23,840 nt of DNA from Candidatus Rifleibacteriota bacterium (GCA_017526725.1 JAFXRA010000377.1:1-23840); one strand, 5' to 3'. Shown: positions 7,635 through 15,342, numbered from the stretch's first letter. Numbers and translations: made by a program. Notes: generated by a model not told the origin, from the sequence alone.

Positions 7635-7681
7635 TTACTATTAAGATTAATAATTCTTTCTGCTGCTTTTGGATAAAATCA

Positions 7682-9628
7682 TTGAAAAAAGTTAAGAATA
7701 AAAAATATATCAGTATGAAAAAGCCCGCCAGAAGTTCAATCGCAATTCTGGCGGTTTTTATGATTGTTTTTTGCAGTGGTTTTACTATGTCTGGCAGATT
7801 GTTTCACGGCAAAAAAAGTAATAAAAAGGTTCAGAAGGTTCAAAAAGCTGAAGTAAAAGAACAGAAAGAAAATTCAGACATTTTTATTCCTGATATCAAT
7901 CCCTTGGATATTCCTGAAATTGCTATGGCACCTTCTATAGAAATAGACTCTTCTTCAGAAGAAGCACAGTCTTTTGATCTGGCTAATCAGATTCCAACAG
8001 CCAGAGACCCAAGATTTGAATATACCGAAAATGCTCATAGAGTGCCGTTTATACCGGCTTCAGAAAACACACCTCCTGCTCCATCTATCAGTATTCCTAT
8101 AGTAGACAAGAGGGAACCCATGCATTATGACCTTAATGAATGGGAAGAAGACCGCTTTTTCAGTTCAAATCTTTATACTGATACTTCTTTTTATACAACC
8201 AATATCAGCGGCAAAAAGACAATCGCTCCTAACAGAGAAGGCGAGTTTTACGAAGAAAACTACAGATACGAACTTTTTTCTTCTGGAAAAAAGGGCGATA
8301 CTATGACTTTGCTGGTAGACGGAACTTTTACAAACGACGACAGCAATTACAACCATCATTTTATGTTTAACCAGTTCACTTTTGATGTGGCTAATCAGCG
8401 TTCAAGACTGGTGCTTGGTCATGCTTTCCCTGAAATGTCTGAACTTTCTATTACTCAGAATATTTTAGGTATTTATGGCAGCCATAAATTTGATGAAACA
8501 GCTATTTCTGCATTTGGCGGCTACTACGAAACTGAAAAGGAAGATTTAGATAATCCACGTTATGTTGGTGGTTTTAGAGTGGAACACAACAAAGATGATG
8601 CAATTAAAATAGGTCTTAATTATGTTGGAACCGAAGACGAAAGAGACAATGCTGCTTCTAGTCTTGATCAGCCGACTCTTTCCAATAGAGTGGTATCAAT
8701 GGATGTTAAAATGAAGCCTACCGAAAACATTTTCCTTAATGCTGAAGTAGCCAGAAGTGATACTGATTTTGATAAACGAGACGACACCGGTGGTCAGGAA
8801 GGAACCGCTTATGTTTTTAAAGGCGGTTATGAAAGAGAAAATTTCAGAACAGAAGCTGGAATTGAATATGCGGATACAGAGTTTGCAACTCCGCTTGGTG
8901 AGTCGCCTAGAGACGATAAAAGCTACTATGCAAGGTTTTATTATGAATTAAATAAATATGTCAGCACTAGAATTGGCTATAAGGAATCAAGAGACAATAT
9001 AGCCAATTATTTGCGTTCAACAGTTGTTAGAAAACAGGATGAGTTTCAGATGACTGTTAAACCAAGCGAATACTATAAGAATCTGAAAATAGATTTTTAT
9101 TACCAGCCTATTCATGAATATTCTAGAAATACTGGATTTATGGATAGATACATAGATCTGCTATGGATAGAAATGAACCAGAAAGCAGGGGAAATGCTTT
9201 ATTATGCTGGTTTCAGCAAAACAATTGATAGAGACGACATTGATAACATTAATGACCGCGATATCAACAGAATGGATTTGAACCTAACTTGGGAATGCGA
9301 TGACCAGCACAAGCTTTACGGTTCTTATACAATTGAAAATATTAAATACAGACGTGCTGATAACACCGAAAGAACTATTTGGAGCGGTTTGGGCGGAAGC
9401 ACTAAAATTAACGAAAATCTTTCTCTGGGTATTGATTATCTTCGTGAAAACATCAATGCTGCCGGGGTTTTATCAATTCACGATAAGCTGAATCTTTCTC
9501 TTACAAGAGAATATAATCCTTCTACAAGATTAATTATTGACCTTTCCGGTAGTCGAACAGATTTTGACAATTCTGAAAACGATTACGATGACTATACTGC
9601 CAAACTTCGTTTGTTAAAGACATTCTGA
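7682..9628 (+). CDS. Predicted outer-membrane beta-barrel protein
   Basis: A 648-residue exported protein. The segment MKKPARSSIAILAVFMIVF is a signal peptide, followed by a Lys-rich then Pro/Asp-rich linker to about residue 150. From there to the end the sequence is alternating short amphipathic strands with tight acidic or Asn/Asp turns, typical of a beta-barrel, and it ends in LLKTF with a C-terminal Phe as in BAM substrates. No named family is recognised. The start is uncertain: TTG at 7682 has a weak GGA 8 bases upstream; ATG at 7715 starts right at the signal peptide without a ribosome binding site. A terminator-like hairpin lies inside the signal-peptide codons. The stop overlaps the next ATG, so it is co-translated with the FecR-like gene. 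Confidence 0.75.
   Translation: MKKVKNKKYISMKKPARSSIAILAVFMIVFCSGFTMSGRLFHGKKSNKKVQKVQKAEVKEQKENSDIFIPDINPLDIPEIAMAPSIEIDSSSEEAQSFDLANQIPTARDPRFEYTENAHRVPFIPASENTPPAPSISIPIVDKREPMHYDLNEWEEDRFFSSNLYTDTSFYTTNISGKKTIAPNREGEFYEENYRYELFSSGKKGDTMTLLVDGTFTNDDSNYNHHFMFNQFTFDVANQRSRLVLGHAFPEMSELSITQNILGIYGSHKFDETAISAFGGYYETEKEDLDNPRYVGGFRVEHNKDDAIKIGLNYVGTEDERDNAASSLDQPTLSNRVVSMDVKMKPTENIFLNAEVARSDTDFDKRDDTGGQEGTAYVFKGGYERENFRTEAGIEYADTEFATPLGESPRDDKSYYARFYYELNKYVSTRIGYKESRDNIANYLRSTVVRKQDEFQMTVKPSEYYKNLKIDFYYQPIHEYSRNTGFMDRYIDLLWIEMNQKAGEMLYYAGFSKTIDRDDIDNINDRDINRMDLNLTWECDDQHKLYGSYTIENIKYRRADNTERTIWSGLGGSTKINENLSLGIDYLRENINAAGVLSIHDKLNLSLTREYNPSTRLIIDLSGSRTDFDNSENDYDDYTAKLRLLKTF
7725..7760 (+). terminator. 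Terminator-like hairpin inside the beta-barrel gene start
   Basis: CCGCCAGAA (7725-7733) and TTCTGGCGG (7746-7754) form a perfect 9-bp stem with a 12-base loop, followed by TTTTTA and preceded by an A run. By shape it is an intrinsic terminator, yet it encodes signal-peptide residues. It could be an attenuator set by translation of the first codons, or the terminator of the upstream hydrolase gene. Confidence 0.55.
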
Positions 9629-11292
9629 TGATTAAGAAACTTTTAAAAACTTTATTGGTTCTGTTGATGCCGCTGCTTTGCTGCAGCCAAGTCTTTGCAT
9701 TGGCAAAAACTGCTCTGCCAGACTACCACGATGATGACTACTATGTTCCTGGTCATCTGATTGTTTCGATGTGTGATGGGCCTGTCTATTTCTGTCCCTC
9801 GGGGGAACGCTCCTGGCAGCAGGTTAAAAACGGTCAGACTATTATGCATGGCGATAGTTTGAGAACTTTGCAGAATGGCTACCTTGCTCTTTCATGGGAT
9901 GCCAAAAATATGGTTCTTGTAAAGCCTAATTCTGGTTTGAGAGTTATGATTTTTCCGGAATCTAAGAGCTATAAACTACAATTACAGCTTTTTACTGCTG
10001 AAATAATACTTTCTGCCCGTGATTCTGCTCAAATGGTTACAGAAAGCCGTTTTGGAACAAGCCTTGTTACACTTGGCGACTGTTCTGTTATTTCCAATGA
10101 TAATCAGGAAATAATTAGAGCAGCTAAAGGTCAGGTTTTGTTTAAGCAGGCTTTAAACGGCAATGAAACAACTATTCCAGAAGGTTATGTTTTAGAAATG
10201 GAACCTAGTGGTGCTGCTAAGCCTCTTTATCAATTCAATATTGCCACAGAATATGAAAATTACAAACGTTTTGAAAATTGGCTTAAGCGTTTTGAAAGAC
10301 AGCATGAGAGAAGATCATCTGAAATTACTTATAAAATTGATTCTGTTAAGATAAATGGCGAATTTTTAAGTAATATGCAGCATGAAAACGGTTTATATCA
10401 GATTGAAACAGCCGATAAGCGAATTCCCAAAAACATATTGTTCCAATTTAAGCTTACTCCGCTGCCTCCGCCTCAACAGCGCTTTGAGGTGAGTTTGGGA
10501 AAAGACCTTGTTTATGCAGTAAGAGAAGGCAGAGACAATTATTATGAAGTTAATTTTGCTTTACCTTCTATTCCTGAATTTTTTGTAACAATTAACCAAC
10601 TGGATAATATCAATCGCAGAGTAAGAATATTTAATGCAGGTTTTTCTGTATTCAATAAACGTCTTGCAGAATTGAAAGCCAGAGAATTTTGTAAACAGAT
10701 GAGCGAAGCGGTGAGCAAGCGCGACCAGCTTTGGTTCAGAAAATATGTTGCTAAAGATTACAGAGATTTTCAGGGTAACACCTGGACAGACTTTTCTTTG
10801 GTTTGCCAGACTATTATGAGAAATTACAGAGACATCAGGCTTATGATTCATCCTTTCAGATTTGAATTCAGGAAGGGCGAAACTCTTGTTCACGTTAATT
10901 ACAGACTTACCGCGCTTACTGGTAACTGGCGTTACCGCTATGACGATAAGGGCAGCGATATATACACTTTGAAAGCCGAAGAAGGTGTTTGGAAGCTTAG
11001 ATCGAAAGTGTCGGGAATGTTCTTTAACAGAATGAAAACCACTATCGACCTTAGAAAAGCTGTGCTTCGCGGCCGTGTAATTGATGAACGCACTGGAACT
11101 CCGATAGAAGGTGTAAAAGTAACCGTTGCAGGAACAGATTTGAAAGGTGTAACTGACTCTATGGGTGAATACGTTATTTATAATGTTGAACCCGGCAGAT
11201 ATAACATTCAGTTCTCTAAAAACGGCTACGGCAATATTACTGCAGCATCTGTAACTCTAAGTCCAGCCGGTGAATACAACATCCAACGCTAA
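9628..11292 (+). CDS. FecR-like, NTF2-like and carboxypeptidase-regulatory-like multidomain secreted protein
   Basis: A 554-residue exported protein. A signal peptide (about 1-25) is followed by a FecR-like beta domain near residues 40-195, with GPVYF, SWQQVKNGQTIMHGDSLRT and KPNSGLRV strands. Next comes an unrecognised beta region to about 340, and an NTF2/SnoaL-like segment near 345-465 (helix AREFCKQMSEAVSKRD, then W-F-R-K-Y and strands). A carboxypeptidase-regulatory-like beta sandwich closes it (about 478-554; GRVIDERTGTPIEGVKV, DSMGEYVIYNVEPGRYNI). FecR-like domains of this kind are periplasmic and not the signalling FecR itself. The one-base overlap with the beta-barrel gene suggests the two proteins work together at the outer membrane. 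Role unknown. Confidence 0.75.
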   Translation: MIKKLLKTLLVLLMPLLCCSQVFALAKTALPDYHDDDYYVPGHLIVSMCDGPVYFCPSGERSWQQVKNGQTIMHGDSLRTLQNGYLALSWDAKNMVLVKPNSGLRVMIFPESKSYKLQLQLFTAEIILSARDSAQMVTESRFGTSLVTLGDCSVISNDNQEIIRAAKGQVLFKQALNGNETTIPEGYVLEMEPSGAAKPLYQFNIATEYENYKRFENWLKRFERQHERRSSEITYKIDSVKINGEFLSNMQHENGLYQIETADKRIPKNILFQFKLTPLPPPQQRFEVSLGKDLVYAVREGRDNYYEVNFALPSIPEFFVTINQLDNINRRVRIFNAGFSVFNKRLAELKAREFCKQMSEAVSKRDQLWFRKYVAKDYRDFQGNTWTDFSLVCQTIMRNYRDIRLMIHPFRFEFRKGETLVHVNYRLTALTGNWRYRYDDKGSDIYTLKAEEGVWKLRSKVSGMFFNRMKTTIDLRKAVLRGRVIDERTGTPIEGVKVTVAGTDLKGVTDSMGEYVIYNVEPGRYNIQFSKNGYGNITAASVTLSPAGEYNIQR

Positions 11293-11327
11293 CTAGTATC
11301 AACTGCTGTGTTTGGTTAAACCCCGAT

Positions 11328-11403
11328 GCTCCCCCACGAATGGTGGGGGAGCTGGCACGAAGTGACTGAGGGGGCTGCAATGCGTAGCATTGCGGAAGGG
11401 GGA
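11328..11403. repeat. GC-rich palindromic module A
   Basis: GCTCCCCCAC (11328-11337) and GTGGGGGAGC (11343-11352) form a 10-bp stem. AGCTGGC, a small CAC-GAA-GTG hairpin and GACTGA follow, then GCAATGC-GTA-GCATTGC (11377-11393) and a G run. The final G run (GGGGGA, 11398-11403) doubles as the ribosome binding site of the next gene. The layout is shared with module B at 12110-12188. Confidence 0.7.
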
Positions 11404-11412
11404 TTTATAAAT

Positions 11413-12033
11413 ATGAACAAAAATCAGATAATAGCAATATTTATGTTGATTGCTGCTTTGTTCAGCTTTGTCGGCTGCTCAAGCTCTTCAGATAATTCCT
11501 TGAAAGGTGAATCCGGCACAGTAACCGGTTCACTGCTCGATGCTGCCAACTCTAATATTGTTGCAACAAGTGATGCCGGGGAATATATTATCCCTGTTGA
11601 TGCTGATGGTCGTTTTTCTGCAAATCTCCCGGTAGGGGTTTATTCTTTAAGTTATAGATCTGCCTCAGCAAACAATAAACTTGTATTAACCGAGAAAAAA
11701 CTAGTTGTAGCTAACAATGTTACTATTTCTGTTGTGGATGCTGAACTAGTGCCAATACCTCAGGTTCTGACCGTTTCAATTCCTGTGATTAACGCAAATT
11801 CAGCTATTATTGAATGGGAAACAGACATTGAATCAGATGGTTATTTAGAATACGGAACCAATGAGTTATACGGTGTTTCTACATATGTTTCAACAGATTT
11901 AACAACTCATCACCGGGTTCAGTTAGGTTCATTAGCTGCTAACACTACATATCATTTCAGAATTGTTGCTAGCCGCCACAATCTTGAATCCTCCAGATAT
12001 CTTTCTAAGGATTACACTTTTACTACCCCCTGA
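11413..12033 (+). CDS. Lipoprotein with fibronectin type III-like domain
   Basis: A 206-residue lipoprotein. The signal peptide ends in FVGC (Cys22) followed by a serine-rich stretch. Residues about 35-85 look like a small carboxypeptidase-regulatory-type beta sandwich (GTVTGSLLDA, DGRFSANLPVGVYSLSYRS). Residues about 115-205 form an Fn3-like domain of the purple-acid-phosphatase N-terminal kind, with SAIIEWETDIESDGYLEYG, HHRVQLGSLAANTTYHFRI and a closing YTFTTP strand. No catalytic residues are seen, so a binding or structural role is likely. The ATG at 11413 has GGGGGA 9 bases upstream; an in-frame ATG further up would start inside the palindromic module. It follows the FecR-like gene by 120 bases and may extend its operon. 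Confidence 0.85.
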   Translation: MNKNQIIAIFMLIAALFSFVGCSSSSDNSLKGESGTVTGSLLDAANSNIVATSDAGEYIIPVDADGRFSANLPVGVYSLSYRSASANNKLVLTEKKLVVANNVTISVVDAELVPIPQVLTVSIPVINANSAIIEWETDIESDGYLEYGTNELYGVSTYVSTDLTTHHRVQLGSLAANTTYHFRIVASRHNLESSRYLSKDYTFTTP

Positions 12034-12109
12034 GTGCTATCCACACCAGTGTAGTTATTGCCGTTATTGTTCTAAAGCCCCTCCTTGAGGTTCTTTCTTG
12101 AGGATGCTG

Positions 12110-12188
12110 CCCCGCTATGCGGGGAAGCTGGCGAGCGAAGCGAGACTGAAGGGGGAGCAATGCAGAGCATTGCGTAGACGGAGGGGTG
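12110..12188. repeat. GC-rich palindromic module B
   Basis: CCCCGC (12110-12115) pairs with GCGGGG (12119-12124), flanked by GCT and AGC that extend the stem. AGCTGGC, a GAA-containing small hairpin, GACTGA and a G run follow, then GCAATGC-AGA-GCATTGC (12157-12173) and GGAGGGGTGA. Order and words match module A at 11328-11403, showing one repeat family. Confidence 0.7.
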
Positions 12189-12279
12189 ACCGAACCAGAG
12201 TTGCTCTTGTTTAGCGATAGCGTATTATAAACCAAATAACTCTTGAACAATTTGAACAATTAGAACGATTCTAACAATA

Positions 12280-12355
12280 TCCCACAAGCGACGTCAGCTG
12301 CCGTCTCACAGATTGCGTTAGCAATCGTCTCACAAAGGCCTTAGCCTTGTCCCAC
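12280..12355. repeat. Array of short palindromes with GTCTCACA-type spacers
   Basis: Three different palindromic units are separated by similar spacers: TCCCACA, then GACG..CGTC around CAGCTG, then GTCTCACA, GATTGC-GTTA-GCAATC, GTCTCACA, AAGGC-CTTA-GCCTT and GTCCCAC. The arms differ while the spacers stay alike. Units are too short and the arms are palindromes, so it is not a CRISPR. Confidence 0.6.
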
Positions 12356-12399
12356 TTTCCTTGAGAGCCGTAGGTTTAGTAATTTACCAACATTTTGTC

Positions 12400-12476
12400 G
12401 TCTACCCATTGTCATAAACGTATAGCTTTCAGGGCTAAAGCCCATACGCTATACTTTTTATGACAAGTGTGTAGAC
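12400..12476. repeat. 77-bp palindromic hairpin, copy 2 (solo)
   Basis: The same 77-bp hairpin as in the two MITE-like elements, but without their outer arms or terminal repeats. The ends are GTCTAC and GTAGAC instead of GCCTAC and GTAGGC, a paired C-G to T-A swap. One further change (A to G at hairpin position 68) leaves a G-T wobble pair. Confidence 0.85.
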
Positions 12477-12538
12477 TTTCCTTATCTCTCTTCAATCTTA
12501 TATCTCCATTTATGGTCTTATGTCTTAAATCTCACTCC

Positions 12539-12566
12539 TAATCCCTTCCTCAAAAATTGCCGATAC
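12539..12566 (+). promoter_or_regulatory. Weak sigma-28-like promoter candidate before the Mur ligase
   Basis: TAAT at 12539-12542, a 16-base gap and GCCGATAC at 12559-12566. It differs from the FliA/SigD consensus by one base in each box. It lies 36 bases before the ATG, leaving room for a leader with the GGGGG ribosome binding site. Confidence 0.35.
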
Positions 12567-12602
12567 AAGGAATATATCTAAACTTAATCCGGGGGCATAT
12601 TA

Positions 12603-13970
12603 ATGAACGCATTTTTTATTGGAATCGGCGGAATGGGCATGAGCGGTCTCGCTAAAATTTTACATTCAGCAGGCTATAAAGTTGCCGGTTCAGATAGAAA
12701 CCTAGAAGGCGATTACTGCAAACGTCTTATTGCTATGGGCGTAAAGATTTATCCGCAAGACGGTAAGGGTCCGGAACTCTTTATGCAGGAAACAGGCTTG
12801 AAAGCCTCAGATTTTAAAATTGTAAAATCTACCGCTGTCGAAAGCACTGTTCCTGACGTTGTAACAGCTGAAAGACTTGGTATCGAACAAATAATGCGTT
12901 CAGATTTGCTGGCTCAGATGTTTAATGCCAAAAAAGGCATCGCAATTGGCGGAACAGCTGGAAAGACAACAACAACTGGCTTAGTTGCCTGGGTTTTAGA
13001 TTATTGCGGTTTGCAGCCTTCCTGCGCTGTTGGTGGTATCATCTCTGGTCTTGATACAAATGCCTTTCAGGGTGCCGGAGAACACTTTGTAATTGAAGCC
13101 GATGAATCAGATGGCTCTATTGTTAAATACAGACCTCATATTTCTGTTGTAACCAATATTTCTCATGACCACAAAACTATAGATGAATTGGAAGATCTCT
13201 TTTTGCAGTTCTTTGAACATACAGATGATGATGGTCTGAGATTGGTTTGTGCTGATGATGCGCATGCTATGGAACTCTGCCAAAAATGTTCCAAAAAGGT
13301 TAAGACTTATGGATTAGCAGAAAATGCTGATTATAAAGCTGAAAATATTGTTTACGACCATGTTTGTGTAAGTTTTGATATTTCCGGTGTTCATTTTGAA
13401 GTTAATTTACCTGGTGAACACAATATGAAAAATATTTTGGCTGTTGTTGCTATTGGTTTAGAATGCGGTTTAAGCTTAGAATCTATTTCAGAAGCAATGA
13501 AGGCTTTTGGCGGAATGAAGCGCCGTTTTGAAAAAATCGGTGTTGCTAAGGGAGTAACTGTAATAGATGATTTTGCCCATAATCCAGCAGAAATAGAAGC
13601 TGCTATGAAAGCAGCTAGAAAGGCTTCAGAAAGATGTTTCTTCGTTTATCAGCCCCATGGCTTTGGTCCGACAAACTTTACCAAAGACCAGCTTGTAACA
13701 GTGTTCTCTTCTGTAAAAGACAATGAATATCTTTATTTAGACGAAATCTATTATGGCGGTGGAACTGTCGATAAAAACATCAGTTCAAAAGATTTAATTG
13801 AAGCAGTTGGAACAAAAGTAAAGAACATATTCTGCCCTGGCAGCCGTGACAAAATTGTTGATAACATTGTGGAAAAAGCCAAGAAGGGCGATATGGTTGT
13901 TGTAATGGGGGCTCGCGATGTAAACAAGATTTGCCCGATAATTCTTAGTAAGATAGAAGATAGAAGATAG
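12603..13970 (+). CDS. Mur ligase family protein, MurC/Mpl type
   Basis: A 455-residue ATP-dependent amide ligase of the MurC/Mpl group, which joins L-alanine or recycled peptide to UDP-N-acetylmuramate in the cytoplasm. The N-terminal GIGGMGMSGLA loop binds the UDP substrate, GGTAGKTTTT (Lys121 in the P loop) binds ATP, and EADESDG is the MurC-type acidic motif. The region after it reads TNISHDHKTIDELEDLF rather than the D-H-x-D-x-Y-G of classic MurC, and the C-terminal domain contains DDFAHNPAEI. It is not beside other wall-synthesis (dcw) genes, which with the variant motif favours Mpl or a MurC-like paralogue over the housekeeping MurC. The last codons lie in the terminator stem, so gene and terminator overlap. 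Confidence 0.85.
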   Translation: MNAFFIGIGGMGMSGLAKILHSAGYKVAGSDRNLEGDYCKRLIAMGVKIYPQDGKGPELFMQETGLKASDFKIVKSTAVESTVPDVVTAERLGIEQIMRSDLLAQMFNAKKGIAIGGTAGKTTTTGLVAWVLDYCGLQPSCAVGGIISGLDTNAFQGAGEHFVIEADESDGSIVKYRPHISVVTNISHDHKTIDELEDLFLQFFEHTDDDGLRLVCADDAHAMELCQKCSKKVKTYGLAENADYKAENIVYDHVCVSFDISGVHFEVNLPGEHNMKNILAVVAIGLECGLSLESISEAMKAFGGMKRRFEKIGVAKGVTVIDDFAHNPAEIEAAMKAARKASERCFFVYQPHGFGPTNFTKDQLVTVFSSVKDNEYLYLDEIYYGGGTVDKNISSKDLIEAVGTKVKNIFCPGSRDKIVDNIVEKAKKGDMVVVMGARDVNKICPIILSKIEDRR

Positions 13971-14021
13971 AAGAATAAAAAAACTGGCGAAAGCCAGTTT
14001 TTTTATTCTTCTATCTTCTAT
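13960..14021 (+). terminator. Very long perfect terminator hairpin
   Basis: A 29-bp perfect stem (13960-13988 with 13993-14021) closed by a GAAA tetraloop. Near the loop are ACTGGC and GCCAG with a seven-T run on the descending arm, and the matching A run on the ascending arm makes it usable in both directions. The left arm contains the stop codon of the Mur ligase gene and part of an AGATAGA tandem repeat. Confidence 0.9.
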
Positions 14022-14082
14022 TAAATTTATATAGTAAAATATTTCTAATCAACTGCTGAAAACATTACGAGGAAAAGACCAC

Positions 14083-15198
14083 ATGAGAATCATTCAGGTT
14101 TTAAATTCGCCTAACTGGAGCGCCGCATCGGCTTATTGCATAAATGTTTCCTATGAATTGATGAAACTTGGTCATGAAGTTCTGATTATGACCGAACCGG
14201 GAAAGCCTTTGGAACAGGCTAAAAGTCTTGGTATTCCCTGTGATGATAAATTAAGATTGAACGAACATAGTCTTTCTGCTTATGTTCATGGGCTTAAGCA
14301 TTTGAAGCAAACCTATAAGCAATTTAAACCTGATATTGTTTCGGCGCATATGAATGAGTGTTCCTGGATGCCTGGTTTTGTTGCAAAAATGTCTTTCCCA
14401 ACTGCTAAAGTTGTCAGAGTCAGAGCTGATATAGCTGCGCCGAATAAAAATATTTTCAATTTGTATGTGAACCATAAATGGACAGACCATATTATTTGCA
14501 GTTCTCAACTTCACAAAGATGTCTGCTGCAAGAATCTTTTCCTTTCACCAGATAAATTAAGCGTTGTTTATGGAAGCGTAGATGCAGTAAAATTCAATAC
14601 AAATGCTTATGACAGTAATATTCGCAAAAAATTAAATATCTCAGAAGATGATTTTGTTGTTTGTCTCTTAGGCAGATTGTCTCCGGTTAAAGGGCATGAA
14701 TATGCCATAAAAGCTGTTTCTCTGCTGAAAGATTTGCCGGTAAAAGTTAAGCTTCTTTGTATCGGTTATGAGTCAGAAAGAAAATACGATTGGCTTAATG
14801 GGGAAGCAGAACGCCTTGGAGTTGCAGATAGATTGGTTACTATAGAGCGCTGCGATAATATTCCTGCTGTCTTAAATTCTGTTGATGTTGGAATAATCAC
14901 TTCGTTAGGTTCTGAAGCAAATTCCAGAGCTACTTTGGAATATATGGCCTGTGGTAAGCCTGTTGTTGTAACAAACGTTGGAGTTTTGCCAGAACTGGTT
15001 CTAAAAGGTATTAATGGCTATGTTGTTGAAAAAGGCGATGCTGAAAAACTTGCTGAAGCATTAAAGAAGCTTGTTTTGAATAAAGATTTATGCAAAGAAA
15101 TGGGTAAAGCTTCACGTCAGAGAATTGAAGATAATTTTACTCTCGAGCAGTTTGGTCGCAAGATGGAAGCGGTTTATAATAAACTTTTAAGACCATAG
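14083..15198 (+). CDS. GT4-type glycosyltransferase
   Basis: A 371-residue GT-B fold glycosyltransferase, cytoplasmic and probably membrane-associated. The N-terminal acceptor half starts with RIIQVLNSPNWSAAS. The C-terminal donor half shows VCLLGRLSPVKGHEYAIKA and the E-x7-E pair (Glu278 and Glu286) within GSEANSRATLEYMACGKP, which bind the nucleotide sugar. It most likely adds a sugar during LPS, glycan or glycoprotein synthesis; the sugar and acceptor cannot be read. GAGGA at 14069-14073 supports the ATG with 9-base spacing. It stands alone between the Mur ligase terminator and the ribosomal operon promoter. Confidence 0.88.
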   Translation: MRIIQVLNSPNWSAASAYCINVSYELMKLGHEVLIMTEPGKPLEQAKSLGIPCDDKLRLNEHSLSAYVHGLKHLKQTYKQFKPDIVSAHMNECSWMPGFVAKMSFPTAKVVRVRADIAAPNKNIFNLYVNHKWTDHIICSSQLHKDVCCKNLFLSPDKLSVVYGSVDAVKFNTNAYDSNIRKKLNISEDDFVVCLLGRLSPVKGHEYAIKAVSLLKDLPVKVKLLCIGYESERKYDWLNGEAERLGVADRLVTIERCDNIPAVLNSVDVGIITSLGSEANSRATLEYMACGKPVVVTNVGVLPELVLKGINGYVVEKGDAEKLAEALKKLVLNKDLCKEMGKASRQRIEDNFTLEQFGRKMEAVYNKLLRP

Positions 15199-15298
15199 CC
15201 TCATTACTAATCTCTCAATGACGAAAATAACAGCGGACAGCTAGACGTGAGACCTTCTATTTTTCGCACAATAAAACAATGGTTTACTATTGTTAGGT

Positions 15299-15342
15299 CA
15301 CCCTTCCGGTTACTTCGTAACCACCTCCCCTCAATGGGAGGC
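15299..15342. repeat. GC-rich palindromic module C (reverse orientation)
   Basis: GGTTAC-TTC-GTAACC (15308-15322) followed by CCTCCC (15324-15329) pairing with GGGAGG (15336-15341). Read on the minus strand, it has the same order as modules A and B: a G/C-rich stem, GG, a GAA-loop hairpin, then GGAAGGG. Confidence 0.55.

Larger units (their letters stand above)
12034..12602. other. 569-bp intergenic region packed with palindromes
   Basis: No believable gene. It holds palindromic module B (12110-12188), tandem GAACAAT-like words ending in the small palindrome TTAGAACGATTCTAA (about 12260-12274), an array of palindromes with GTCTCACA spacers (12280-12355), a solo copy of the 77-bp hairpin (12400-12476) and a GCCGATAC box before the Mur ligase gene. 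The gene that follows has GGGGG at 12591-12595. Confidence 0.8.

Noticed and set aside
7621..7655. TTGAC-containing word before the beta-barrel gene as a sigma-70 -35 box.
   Set aside because: No -10 box at 16-18 bases; the nearest candidates are at 15 or at 20 and more. The word is also part of a stem-loop.
10414..10421. GCCGATAA inside the FecR-like gene as a sigma-28 promoter.
   Set aside because: No TAAA at the right distance and no gene starts downstream.
12023..12259. A 78-codon open frame on the minus strand.
   Set aside because: It runs through palindromic module B, has no ribosome binding site or family likeness, and overlaps the end of the lipoprotein gene.
12280..12355. CRISPR-like alternation of constant and variable units.
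   Set aside because: The variable parts are palindromes of 10-16 bases and the constant parts only 7-8; no cas gene is near.
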